Assembly: GCF_000317025.1 (NCBI RefSeq)
Contig: NC_019689.1
Coordinates: 3,015,501-3,079,500 of the forward strand
DNA length: 64,000 nt
Source: Pleurocapsa sp. PCC 7327
GTDB lineage: Bacteria; Cyanobacteriota; Cyanobacteriia; Cyanobacteriales; Microcystaceae
Direction of reading: 5' to 3'
Under the pieces are notes generated by a model. It searched no databases. It had not been told where the DNA came from and was given only the letters and a program-made list of their open reading frames with translations. A program made the position numbers and the translations under genes. Positions 18,794 to 26,293 of this stretch are shown in pieces (the stretch's first letter is position 1; each line of letters opens with the position of its first letter).

Positions 18794-20209
18794 GTGGCAA
18801 GCTATTCAGAATTATTACTTCCTGCTCTCAAAGTTGATGATCGGGGTAAACGCTGTATAGATTATCGTGCTGTTTTCAGATTGATATTACCTCTGTTTCT
18901 CAATAGCGGTGTTCAAGCATTCCTTAATCTCACTGATTCCTGGTTCATTGGGCGAATCTCCACTGATGCGATCGCAGCAATGGGGACTCTGTATTTTCTG
19001 GTCATTGTTCTGTTCACTTTATTGGGTGGCGTAGGAATGTACGTCCAAACTCTAGTGGCTCAAGCCTATGGAGAGGGCAATCGACGACAGGCAGCTCAAG
19101 CTGTTTGGACAGGTTGCTGGAGTGCATTGTTGCTCTTACCTGTGTTTGTTTTGTTAGCATTCTCTGGCTCTGGGCTGTTCTCGCTATTCCAACTATCCCC
19201 AACGGTAGAGCAGTTAGCGATAGACTACTGGATGCCACGGTTATTCGGAGGAGCGATCGCCGTTGCGAATTTTGCACTGACTGCTTTTTTTAACGGAATC
19301 GGACAGCCGATTGTGACATTCATGGTTGCGATCGCCACCACCGTCATCAACATTGCTCTGAATGAATGGTTAATGTTTCGAGTCGGTTTAGGGATGACAG
19401 GAGCAGCATGGGCAACAACCCTTTCGTTATTATGTGGGATGTTATTTCTGCTCGGCATATTTCTCAGTCGTAAAATTCGCCGACAGTTTGAGTCGCACCG
19501 AGTTTGGCAACCGCACTGGCAAGCTATTCGGTATCTGTTCGCTTTCGGAGTGCCTCTGGGATTGTTGCTGACCTCAGACCTGACTGGATTGGCACTGTTT
19601 CAAATTATGCAGGTCAAGTTGGGTGTTGTCGAAGGAGCCGCCACTCAAATTGTGATGATGCTGATTTCAACGGCGTATATGCCAACGTTAGGGATTGCCC
19701 AAGCCGGGACAACCCTAGTGGGTCAATCCATTGGAGCTGGAGATTGGCGCTGGGCAAAACGAGTTGGGAATGTGGCGATCGCGCTCTGCATTTTATACAC
19801 CGTTGCAGTCAGTATAGTGCTTGCACTCAACGGACAATGGCTCATCCCGTTATTTACCCCTTCAACCGATCTGTACGCTGAAGCGGTGATGACCTTGAGT
19901 CAAATCCTACTGTGGTTAGCAGTGGTCTACAACATATTCAATGCGATCAGTATTGGCAGTGCATTTTGTCTCCAGGGAATTGGGGACGTTAGATTGCCTA
20001 GCCTGCTTGCTATTCTCTTGAACTGGTTTGGCTTTGTACCATTAACTCACATTCTGACGTTTGGGCAAGGAGAAGGACTAGTCGATTTCTTGCCGCAACT
20101 GGGATGGGGTGTTTTGGGCGGATGGCTTGCTGCAATCCTATTCACGCTGACGATGAGTTCGCTTCTATTTTGGCGCTGGCGATCTGTGTTTAGCAGAAAA
20201 TTGGCTTGA
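18794..20209 (+). CDS. MATE-family efflux transporter
   Basis: About 471 residues and twelve hydrophobic segments. Typical MATE features: LFLNSGVQAFLNLTDSWFIGRIS in helix 1, ALNEWLMF, LGIAQAGTTLVGQSIGAGDW in the second half. It would export cationic or organic compounds using a Na+ or H+ gradient. GTG at 18794 (TTG at 18791 is alternative) has an upstream AGAGG. It is the last gene of the AraC-azoR-MATE unit and ends 87 bp before attC F. Confidence 0.88.
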   Translation: MASYSELLLPALKVDDRGKRCIDYRAVFRLILPLFLNSGVQAFLNLTDSWFIGRISTDAIAAMGTLYFLVIVLFTLLGGVGMYVQTLVAQAYGEGNRRQAAQAVWTGCWSALLLLPVFVLLAFSGSGLFSLFQLSPTVEQLAIDYWMPRLFGGAIAVANFALTAFFNGIGQPIVTFMVAIATTVINIALNEWLMFRVGLGMTGAAWATTLSLLCGMLFLLGIFLSRKIRRQFESHRVWQPHWQAIRYLFAFGVPLGLLLTSDLTGLALFQIMQVKLGVVEGAATQIVMMLISTAYMPTLGIAQAGTTLVGQSIGAGDWRWAKRVGNVAIALCILYTVAVSIVLALNGQWLIPLFTPSTDLYAEAVMTLSQILLWLAVVYNIFNAISIGSAFCLQGIGDVRLPSLLAILLNWFGFVPLTHILTFGQGEGLVDFLPQLGWGVLGGWLAAILFTLTMSSLLFWRWRSVFSRKLA

Positions 20210-20296
20210 AGTAAAAATACAACGCACTTATATTGTTATAGCTCTCTACCCAGTAGAGCAAACTTCAAGCGATCGCTTCAACAATAGTTTGAAGCA

Positions 20297-20382
20297 GCCC
20301 AACGGTTCGCTTGAGCGGCTGTCAGCAATCTTTGCAATACACCGAGTTTTTTCAGCAGTCCGCTCCGAGCGAATTGTTAGCT
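20297..20382 (-). other. attC-like site F (after DUF4440 cassette)
   Basis: 86 bp, plus-strand ends GCCCAAC and GTTAGCT. The arms pair well: GGTTCGCTTGAGCGG against AATTCGCTCGGAGCGG. The minus-strand inverse core AGCTAAC exactly complements the start core of the DUF4440 cassette (GTTAGCT at the end of site G). Confidence 0.82.
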
Positions 20383-20453
20383 GGGTAACACCACTGATAA
20401 ATCTCAATGACTCGAACATTACCCACTGTGAAAGCTTGAGAAAGTTTAGAACT

Positions 20454-20831
20454 TCAAACCATTGCGCTAACGCTGCCACCAACGATTTGCCAGCCGCTTT
20501 TGCCTCTACGCCAAACTCTCATATAGCGGTAATCACCTGCGAAGGCATTTCCTAAATACGTGCCGCTCAAGAAGATTTTAGCCGACGCAAGAGCAAAGTG
20601 TTCGCTCCAAACACGTATTTCTAGCTCTTTAGGCACAAACTCGTGAAACTGAGTACCGCCAGTACGGTGCAAGTCTAAATCCATTGCTTTAGTTGCCAGT
20701 TCACCAGTTGGCCCAGCGAAAAGTAGATCATCGGCAATGAGTATATCTAGTTCAGGTACATCAGAGGCTGACATTGCGGTATAAAGTCTCGCTTCACACT
20801 CACGAATTTGGTTTTCAATTTCTGAATCCAT
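20454..20831 (-). CDS. DUF4440 / NTF2-like protein (cassette 2)
   Basis: 125 residues with the cone-shaped NTF2 fold signature: ECEARLYTAMSASDVPELDILIADDLLFAGPTG at the start and FAGDYRYMRVWRRGKSGWQIVGGS at the end. DUF4440 proteins are often isomerase- or hydrolase-like, or ligand-binding; the substrate is unknown. A start at MDSEIENQ is preferred over an upstream Met three codons earlier. Flanked by attC sites G and F. Confidence 0.8.
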   Translation of the reverse strand: MDSEIENQIRECEARLYTAMSASDVPELDILIADDLLFAGPTGELATKAMDLDLHRTGGTQFHEFVPKELEIRVWSEHFALASAKIFLSGTYLGNAFAGDYRYMRVWRRGKSGWQIVGGSVSAMV

Positions 20832-20949
20832 GTTTACCACTACAGTTTTAACTACACTTAACTATTCTTCATTATTGATCGCCTCATCGACGTGCCTTAA
20901 CTGATAGTCAATCGCCCTATCTACAAATGCAATTGCCGCGTGCGGAGCC

Positions 20950-21038
20950 AGCTAACGCTCCCGTTCACCCGCCGCGAATAACCTCTCGGATGCAACAAAG
21001 AGACTCTGTATAGTCGGTGTGCAACGGGCTTGTTATGC
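20950..21038 (-). other. attC-like site G (after first cassette)
   Basis: 89 bp, minus strand GCATAAC to GTTAGCT. The arms share GCCCGTTGCACACCG / CTCCCGTTCACCCGCCG with extrahelical bases. The TAA stop of the PfpI-like gene lies in GCATAAC, which exactly complements the first core (GTTATGC, 21706-21700). Confidence 0.85.
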
Positions 21039-21668
21039 ATTTTTCCCCAACGCACGAATATACTCTGAAACATCACTTCTCTCGAACGGACGACCATACA
21101 TTGTTGTTGCAGGGAAATACTCGGCGGAAAGTTGTATGCTGGCTGCTACATCATGACCAAATGAATGGGCGATAAATGCAAGCATCATATCCATCCCTGC
21201 CGATACTCCACCGGAAGACCAGATATTGCCATCATGAACGAATCGCTCTTCAACAACTGTAACTTCTGGGTCTTCTCTCAGATGACTTAAAAATGCCCAA
21301 TGTGTCGTAGCACGATGACCTTTAAATAGTCCAGCCTTCTGCATCAAAAAGCTACCAGTACAGACAGACAGTATAGCCTTGCAGCGATTGCTTTGCTCTT
21401 GTAGATAAGCAATGACGCTCGGATCTTCCATTGCGATTCTACTTCCACTGCCGCCCGGTACAAAGATAACATCAGGCGCTTCAGCTTCCGAAAAGTGTAC
21501 ATCAGCGACAAACCGCATCCCATGTTCACCCACCGGGGTCATTGCATTAAGAGTAACTAGTCTCGGAGAACTACACTGCTTTTGTTCAGCTAGCAGACCA
21601 ACCATCTCCCACGAACCGACTAAATCAAGCTCTTCTACATGATCAAAGACTAAAAATTGAAAATTCAA
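21033..21668 (-). CDS. DJ-1/PfpI family protein (first cassette)
   Basis: 211 residues, class I glutamine-amidotransferase-like fold: FLVFDHVEELDLVGSWEM, DVIFVPGGSGSR, nucleophile elbow ILSVCTGSFLM with the conserved Cys, and IWSSGGVSAGMDMML. It resembles isonitrile hydratase (InhA) and related stress proteins; activity unproven. It is the cassette nearest to the integrase remnant, so it would be read first from a cassette promoter. Confidence 0.87.
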   Translation of the reverse strand: MNFQFLVFDHVEELDLVGSWEMVGLLAEQKQCSSPRLVTLNAMTPVGEHGMRFVADVHFSEAEAPDVIFVPGGSGSRIAMEDPSVIAYLQEQSNRCKAILSVCTGSFLMQKAGLFKGHRATTHWAFLSHLREDPEVTVVEERFVHDGNIWSSGGVSAGMDMMLAFIAHSFGHDVAASIQLSAEYFPATTMYGRPFERSDVSEYIRALGKNA

Positions 21669-21699
21669 CTAAGAGCCTCCAAAGAACTAGTAAGTGAAT

Positions 21700-21706
21700 G
21701 CATAAC
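21700..21706 (-). other. Putative attI/first-cassette recombination core GTTATGC
   Basis: Minus-strand GTTATGC about 30 bp upstream of the first cassette gene. It is identical to the terminal core of site A, and complementary to the end core of cassette 1. This marks the likely attI cleavage point (G/TTATGC), between divergent intI and the array. Confidence 0.65.
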
Positions 21707-21724
21707 TATTTATTCTACTGACAG

Positions 21725-22029
21725 TTTCCACATATGTAATCGTGGAGTATTGCAGTAACCGGAATATAAGACTCATAAATCATAATATATGGAATTTATC
21801 GGAATATGAAAAGTGTACAGAAGCTTTCCGCATATTTACCCAATTTGTCATAGATAATTTACAAAGTTTCCACATATCATCCTTTTTCCGGCAATATCTA
21901 TACTTCTTCTGTATATTCACCCATTTAGAGGGAGAAAAATGGAAAGTTTCCGTATAATTACCCTGATATTCCGAAAATTTCCGAATATCATCCTGAATTA
22001 GGACAATATACAGAATTTTTCCAAATATC
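21725..22029. repeat. Degenerate TTTCC-purine-N-ATAT repeats in the intI-array intergenic region
   Basis: At least six TTTCC copies followed by (A/G)N(A)TAT-like sequence, starting near 21725, 21825, 21867, 21947, 21978 and 22018. Several are extended by CATCC or TACCC. Partial copies lie at 21885 and, inverted, at about 21760-21808. Spacings are mostly 31-42 bp or about twice that. The tract fills the space between the recombination core and the integrase start; no protein gene is apparent. Confidence 0.65.
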
Positions 22030-22035
22030 AAAACT

Positions 22036-22353
22036 ATGGCAAAACCACCAAAGAAGTTGATGGAACAGGTTCAGGATATAATACGCCTTAAGCATTATTC
22101 CTACAGCACTGAAAAAACTTATATTTCTTGGATTCGACGTTATATATTTTTTCATGATAAGCGCCATCCCAAGGATATGGGGGTAGATGAAGTCGAAGCT
22201 TTTTTGACCCATTTGGCAGTTCAGGAAAAAGTATCTGCCTCTACTCAAAATCAGGCTTTTAATGCACTTTTATTTCTATATCGAGAAGTTTTAAATATCG
22301 ATTTGGGACAGGGAATCAACGCAAAGCGAGCAAAAACGACTCGCTATCATTGA
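22036..22353 (+). pseudogene. intI: Integron integrase (IntI) N-terminal fragment
   Basis: The first 103 or so residues of a tyrosine recombinase of the IntI/XerC group: IRLKHYSYSTEKTYISWIRR, FHDKRHPKDMGVDEVEAFL, ASTQNQAFNALLFLYREVL. This is the SAM-like DNA-binding domain. The catalytic domain with the Arg-His-Arg-Tyr residues is gone: similarity ends at 22347 (AKTTRY) where the sequence switches to an inverted PIN-domain gene. Divergent orientation to the cassette array is that of a normal integron. Confidence 0.85.
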
Positions 22354-22648
22354 GTCCCAATGGGACAGACTGAAGCGACTCATCAATTCTTCAGCACGAT
22401 CAATTAAAGCCCAGCTTGGCAAAGCAGTGTACCAAACCTGTTGCAAGTCTCGAATATATTGATATGCTTGTTCTCTGTCATACCCCAACGGCTCTAGCTT
22501 ACGACTTGCTGCCAAATACTCACACGCAACTTGCCAGATCAAAACCCCGTCTGTTAATGAAGACACCAAAGAAGCCGCCATTGTTCTGTTTAGCGGGATC
22601 GCGGGGATCACTAACATCAATCAAGATATTTGTGTCAACGGCGTTCAT
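22348..22648 (-). pseudogene. PIN-domain toxin (VapC-like), frameshifted and 3'-truncated
   Basis: Begins MNAVDTNILIDVSDPRDP with the first metal-binding Asp. A frame change near 22585 moves the reading to MAASLVSSLTDGVLIWQVA through SLSHWDSMI, which carries a later acidic residue. The 3' part with the last Asp is replaced by integrase sequence at about 22347. The start codon overlaps the end of the antitoxin gene, as in VapBC operons. Toxin activity is not expected. Confidence 0.75.
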
Positions 22649-22877
22649 GCAGCATATCCCGTGTAAAACGAGGAGCATTAGAGGGAATGGGGTTTTGTTG
22701 CATTTGCTCAACAAGTAGCTTTAGAAAATTTTGTCTGGCGGCAATGTCGGCAATCTTGGGTGGAGCAATTTGGGGTGATTGTACAAAAAGCTCAACTTCA
22801 ACGCCTTCAGGCAAATTACAGGCTGTTTGAAGAATAAATGTACCACTGCGGTAAACTGCTTTCAAGGCTTGGGGCAT
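22635..22877 (-). CDS. Antitoxin of a VapBC-like module
   Basis: 80 residues beginning MPQALKAVYRSGTFI, with NLPEGVEVELFVQSP in the middle: the DUF104/AF2212-like antitoxin pattern that usually precedes PIN toxins. It overlaps the toxin start. With the toxin broken it is an orphan. A longer in-frame Met at 22892 exists. Confidence 0.75.
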   Translation of the reverse strand: MPQALKAVYRSGTFILQTACNLPEGVEVELFVQSPQIAPPKIADIAARQNFLKLLVEQMQQNPIPSNAPRFTRDMLHERR

Positions 22878-22916
22878 AAGAAGACTCCACATGTAAGGAA
22901 ACCTTACTAGTGACGG

Positions 22917-23069
22917 CTATAACTGCCGACAGAATATATGTAATTTTAACCTCAACGCTAATGTAAAGCCTACTAGAGTTGCCCTAGCTGTCTCTACTTG
23001 TTCATTTGAAATTGCTTCCGACAGACCTAAATCGAAACGAAGCAAAAAGTCTTCAAATCGCTCCTCCAT
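22917..23069 (-). CDS. Possible 50-residue hypothetical protein
   Basis: Short frame starting MEERFEDFLLRFDLGLSEAI. It is acidic at the N-terminus and hydrophobic toward the end. No family is recognised and there is no clear ribosome-binding site. It lies between the antitoxin and an amidase remnant, so it may itself be a fragment. The DNA from 22893 to 23274 holds nothing else that I can identify. Confidence 0.25.
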   Translation of the reverse strand: MEERFEDFLLRFDLGLSEAISNEQVETARATLVGFTLALRLKLHIFCRQL

Positions 23070-23274
23070 CGACTTGTTATGTCGCCGGAACTACCCACCA
23101 ATCTCAATGTTGACCATTCTTACTTCTGTGCCATCAGATCAAATCTAATGGTTTCAATAACCAGAAGGGCGTTGAAATCCACCAACGACTCGATCGATCT
23201 CCTGAGCGATCGCTTTGCGTGCCATCTCGAAATAAAAAAGCCAGATTCTTCTGGATATCAGCAACCGTTAGGGA

Positions 23275-23478
23275 TTAGGCGTAGATCAAATTGTAGGCTG
23301 CAAGCTTGTAGTAGATTTGCCATGCGGCAGGAAAATCAAAATTGGAAACGTACTTTTTAAGGGGAATTCCTGCCTGAGTCAGTTTTGTTGCTGTTGATTG
23401 CAGCGCTAATTTAATCTCTGCGGCAACAGGATAAGGCGACCGTTCCTCCAAATTTTGCAGGTCTACGGAAGGCTGGCA
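23275..23478 (-). pseudogene. Internal remnant of an amidase gene
   Basis: 67 codons without start, ending in TAA: LQNLEERSPYPVAAEIKLAL, then TKLTQAGIPLKKYVSNFDFP and AAWQIYYKLAAYNLIYA. This corresponds to the middle or late part of amidase-signature enzymes. The catalytic Ser-Ser-Lys region is absent. Both sides are unrelated DNA. Confidence 0.6.
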
Positions 23479-23601
23479 AACATTGTCTCACTTTGAGTTT
23501 AACGTTTTCCTCTGCCATGCCGCGATAATAGAATGCTACCATCAGCCAGAATCAGATTAATATGAGCGCCAACCGTTTAGTGTAAGCCCATTTTGCATCA
23601 A

Positions 23602-23698
23602 TATTAATGCGCTACCATATTACCCTTGAACCAGGACTATAAGCACTGTAACTACTGTAACTATCACTGTAGGTACTACTGTTAGTAGAGGTATTTTT
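23602..23698 (-). pseudogene. Ser/Tyr-rich C-terminal tail cut by the IS3 element
   Basis: Open frame on the minus strand emerging from the IS end: NTSTNSSTYSDSYSSYSAYS, then PGSRVIW and TAG. No start remains on this side. The parent gene is not recognised; the repetitive codons suggest a low-complexity protein tail. Confidence 0.35.
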
Positions 23699-23754
23699 TG
23701 AAGTGAACCCATGAATTCGGACAGAAGATCGAAGACTTTAAGGATGTGTCTCTT

Positions 23755-24594
23755 TCATATCACATTTCCTTTTTGTTGTTCATTCCATTGCTTCTCATAT
23801 TCATCTGGGGTTAGATAACCCAATGATGAATGTATTCTCTTCTTCATGTACACATCCTCTCAAAACTGTTCAATCTGTTCATACGCTTCTGCCAAATTGC
23901 GATACTCCGATAAGTCAACTTCTTCCTCTTTGAGCGTTCGCATCAATCGTTCTGCATAACCGTTCTGCCATGCCTGCCCTACTTCTGCCACGCTGATTTT
24001 GACTGTGTGCTCCTCTAGCAGCTTGACATACTCATTCGCTGCATATTGCACCCCTCGCTCGGAATGATGTATCTCCGGTCGCCCCTTTGCCAGACCCTTG
24101 TTGTTCGGAGCCGTAATCGTCAAGCTCACCTCCATGCTCCTCGCCAGATGCCATCCCCGAATACTGCGCGCGAACACATCCATTAACACTGCTAAGTACA
24201 CAAACTCCTGTTGCAGCCTGATGTACCTGATGTCCCCCATTCAAACTTGCTCTGGTCGCTCGATTGCTAAATCCATCACCAGGTTCGGATATCGCCGAAA
24301 GCCATGGTGGCTGTTGGTCGTCCGTTTCCGCCTCACAGGTTGCTTGCCAGCCAAGCCAAGTTCCTGCATCAGTCGCGCTACCCGTTTGTGGTTAATCTCC
24401 TGTCCTTGACGTTGTAACATCGCCGTGATGCGACGATACCCATAGGTCGGATGCTGCCCACAAAGCTTGACAATCGCCTCCTCGATCTCGGTTTCGTCTG
24501 GCGGTGGCTGCGACTGGTAGTAAACCTGGCTGCGCGGGTAGTTCAACACCTGGCACAGGGTTGCAATCGGCTCCTCCTGGCTCAACTGCATCAC
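23755..24594 (-). pseudogene. IS3 orfB transposase with two in-frame stops
   Basis: The HTH_21 part (HPTYGYRRITAMLQRQG) and rve integrase core are recognisable in one frame: GDIRYIRLQQEFVYLAVLMD with the first Asp, HHSERGVQYAANEYVKLLEE where the second catalytic Asp is Glu, and NGYAERLMRTLKEEEV with the final Glu. TGA at 24241 replaces the Trp before MGDI, and TGA at 23860 interrupts the C-terminus, after which EDVYMKKRIHSSLGYLTPDE continues. Nonsense mutations and loss of Asp argue for long inactivity. Confidence 0.8.
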
Positions 24595-24896
24595 CGTCTC
24601 CCGTTTTTGTCCAGGCTCAAGTAACTCGAGGCTTTTTTTGCGCTCTCAAGTTGAACCGTTAATTGCCCCACCAACCGCTCCAACTCGGCAATCTTCTGTT
24701 CTTGCTCGCTGCCCACTTCACCCCGCTCGAAAATGCTCGGTGCCTGCTCCAAGAATTCTTGGCGCCACCGATTCAGCACGTTTGGATTCAGCTTGTGCGC
24801 TCGGCACAGAGCCCTCGGTGTCTTTTCGCCACTCAGCAGTTGCAGGACGACTTTGGCTTTGAACTCTGCGGTGTATTGACGACGGTTTACTGTCAT
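24591..24896 (-). CDS. IS3 orfA (HTH protein)
   Basis: 101 residues: RRQYTAEFKAKVVLQLLSGE with helix-turn-helix ALCRAHKLNPNVLNRWRQEF, then a leucine-zipper-like AELERLVGQLTVQLESAKK. Normal orfA length. It overlaps orfB by 4 bp (ATGA), the typical arrangement for OrfAB fusion by frameshifting. Orphaned because orfB is dead. Confidence 0.82.
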   Translation of the reverse strand: MTVNRRQYTAEFKAKVVLQLLSGEKTPRALCRAHKLNPNVLNRWRQEFLEQAPSIFERGEVGSEQEQKIAELERLVGQLTVQLESAKKASSYLSLDKNGRR

Positions 24897-25170
24897 AATT
24901 GCCCCCTTTCAAGAACAAGGATACTACTCTTAGCCTCCTGTCCGAAAATCGGGGGTCATTTCAAGGAACTACCTATATTACTTGTGTGCGGGAGCAAAGC
25001 TTCGTCCAGTAAAACATTCTTCTTGGACAGCATTTTCAGCTTCAAAATTGAGTTTTGTGAGTTTTGAAGTTTATTCAGACAGAATCGAAGCTCAAGCGAT
25101 CGGCAGCGATGGGAATGTTTTCGATCGCGTGACAATTTACCATAGCTAAAACTCTGTCAGTTTCTGTAAA

Positions 25171-25191
25171 AAATAAACGAGAAATAAACGA
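25171..25191 (+). promoter_or_regulatory. Two direct repeats AAATAAACG(A), 11-bp phase
   Basis: AAATAAACGA at 25171-25180 and again at 25182-25191, about 110 bp before the first COG4705 gene. Head-to-tail repeats one helical turn apart are the usual binding pattern of OmpR-type regulators, and one is encoded nearby (28678-29355). The rest of 24964-25302 holds only a TTGACA-like hexamer near 25250 and no gene. Confidence 0.35.
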
Positions 25192-25302
25192 CCTTTTAGT
25201 TTAGCGACGAGAAATAGTCTAAATAAAAACTAAATCTTGCAAAGTTCTTGACACTTGGGACATAAGGTAGACCAATCGATAGAACATTAACGGAGAAATG
25301 CC

Positions 25303-26070
25303 ATGAATAAGCTGTTAAACAGAGTTCCAGAAGTCACAATTTACTTTTGGATGATTAAGATTCTGGCAACTACAGTAGGTGAAACTGCGGCAGATTTTTT
25401 AGCATTCGCGATGAAATTTGGTTTAAGTGGTACATCTTATATTATGGGCAGCTTGTTGCTGCTTGCGCTTTTAAATCAGTTTAGACTTGAACGGTATGTC
25501 CCAGTGAGTTACTGGCTTGTGGTCGTTTTGGTAAGTATTGTTGGCACGCTAATTACCGATCGATTGGTAGACGAGTTTGGAGTGACTTTGATGACAACTA
25601 ACATCGTTTTTAGTGTCGCTTTGTTGGTCGTTTTTGCGCTTTGGTATAAGAGCGAAAGGACATTAGCCATGCACTCTATCAATACAGCCAAAAGAGAGTT
25701 ATATTATTGGGCGGCTATTTTATTGACGTTTGCTTTAGGTACTTCAACGGGAGACTACTTAGCAGAGGCTTCGGGATTGGGTTATGCACAATCAGCATTA
25801 ATATTTGGGACTGCAATTGCAGCAACAACGATCGCCTATTATTACTTCCGAATGAATGCAGTTTTAGCATTTTGGATAGCTTACATCTTGACTCGTCCGT
25901 TTGGAGCATCGATAGGCGATTTACTATCACAACCTGCAAAAGTAGGTGGTCTTGGTTGGGGTACGACTGGAACGAGTATGGTTTTTCTTTCTGTCATCGC
26001 AAGCCTGGTTATTTACTTAAGCCTTAAGCACAAGAAACCCGCCTTAACGTCGATTGACCGACAGGACTGA
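25303..26070 (+). CDS. COG4705-type membrane protein, paralogue 1
   Basis: 255 residues with eight or so helices arranged as four similar units. Each carries a small-residue/Asp motif: TVGETAADFL, IVGTLITDRL, ALGTSTGDYL and PFGASIGDLL, a few residues after a helix. Such internally repeated proteins (uncharacterised membrane-anchored protein family) have no established function; the buried Asp residues suggest ion or metal transport but this is inference. A GGAGAAATGCC context precedes the ATG. Paralogue 2 lies 223 bp downstream. Confidence 0.8.
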   Translation: MNKLLNRVPEVTIYFWMIKILATTVGETAADFLAFAMKFGLSGTSYIMGSLLLLALLNQFRLERYVPVSYWLVVVLVSIVGTLITDRLVDEFGVTLMTTNIVFSVALLVVFALWYKSERTLAMHSINTAKRELYYWAAILLTFALGTSTGDYLAEASGLGYAQSALIFGTAIAATTIAYYYFRMNAVLAFWIAYILTRPFGASIGDLLSQPAKVGGLGWGTTGTSMVFLSVIASLVIYLSLKHKKPALTSIDRQD

Positions 26071-26293
26071 AAGCGCAATGCCCTCTTTTTGTAACCTGGC
26101 AATTTCGGTAGTACTTTGCAATCGCCGCTACAGTAAGTATTTTCGTGCTGAATGTGTTTTCAATTTTCCCATATGCGATCGATGTGACTTTTATCGCCCA
26201 GCCAAATCTTTTCAAATTCTAGACTTTTTCTCTTTACGATAAAGCCGCAAATTCAAATTAAGTAAGTTATTTTGACATTAAATAGGAGTAAAA

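Larger units (their letters stand above)
14606..22353 (-). mobile_element. Relic chromosomal integron: truncated intI, attI side and about six cassettes
   Basis: Layout read on the minus strand: divergent integrase remnant (22036-22353), first core GTTATGC (21706-21700), then PfpI-like gene, DUF4440 gene, a reversed three-gene unit, methyltransferase, two GNAT acetyltransferases, each bounded by 85-111 bp imperfect palindromes with RYYYAAC...GTTRRRY-like ends. In a cassette, the inverse core at its end should be the reverse complement of the core at its start. Here that holds exactly for cassettes 1-4, with one mismatch for cassette 5 and two for cassette 6. Two genes end with their TAA stop inside GCATAAC. 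The integrase is cut to about 103 residues, so the array is probably frozen. Confidence 0.85.
23699..24963 (-). mobile_element. IS3-family insertion sequence, inactivated
   Basis: About 1.26 kb with imperfect terminal inverted repeats: left TGAAGTGAACCCATGAATT and CGGACAG, right (reverse complement) TGAAATGACCCCCGATTTT and CGGACAG. Contains orfA and orfB in the usual overlapping order. No convincing target-site duplication is visible. Two nonsense codons in orfB make it a fossil. Confidence 0.8.

Noticed and set aside
20246-20555. Short open frames on both strands between the MATE and DUF4440 genes
   Set aside because: They run through the attC palindrome and show no protein similarity.
23079-23360. 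A 93-codon plus-strand frame
   Set aside because: Opposite strand carries a clear amidase remnant, so the plus frame is a shadow.
24964-25302. Target-site duplication for the IS3 element
   Set aside because: No matching 3-4 bp repeat flanks the two inverted-repeat ends; left flank TTTT, right flank AGGA.
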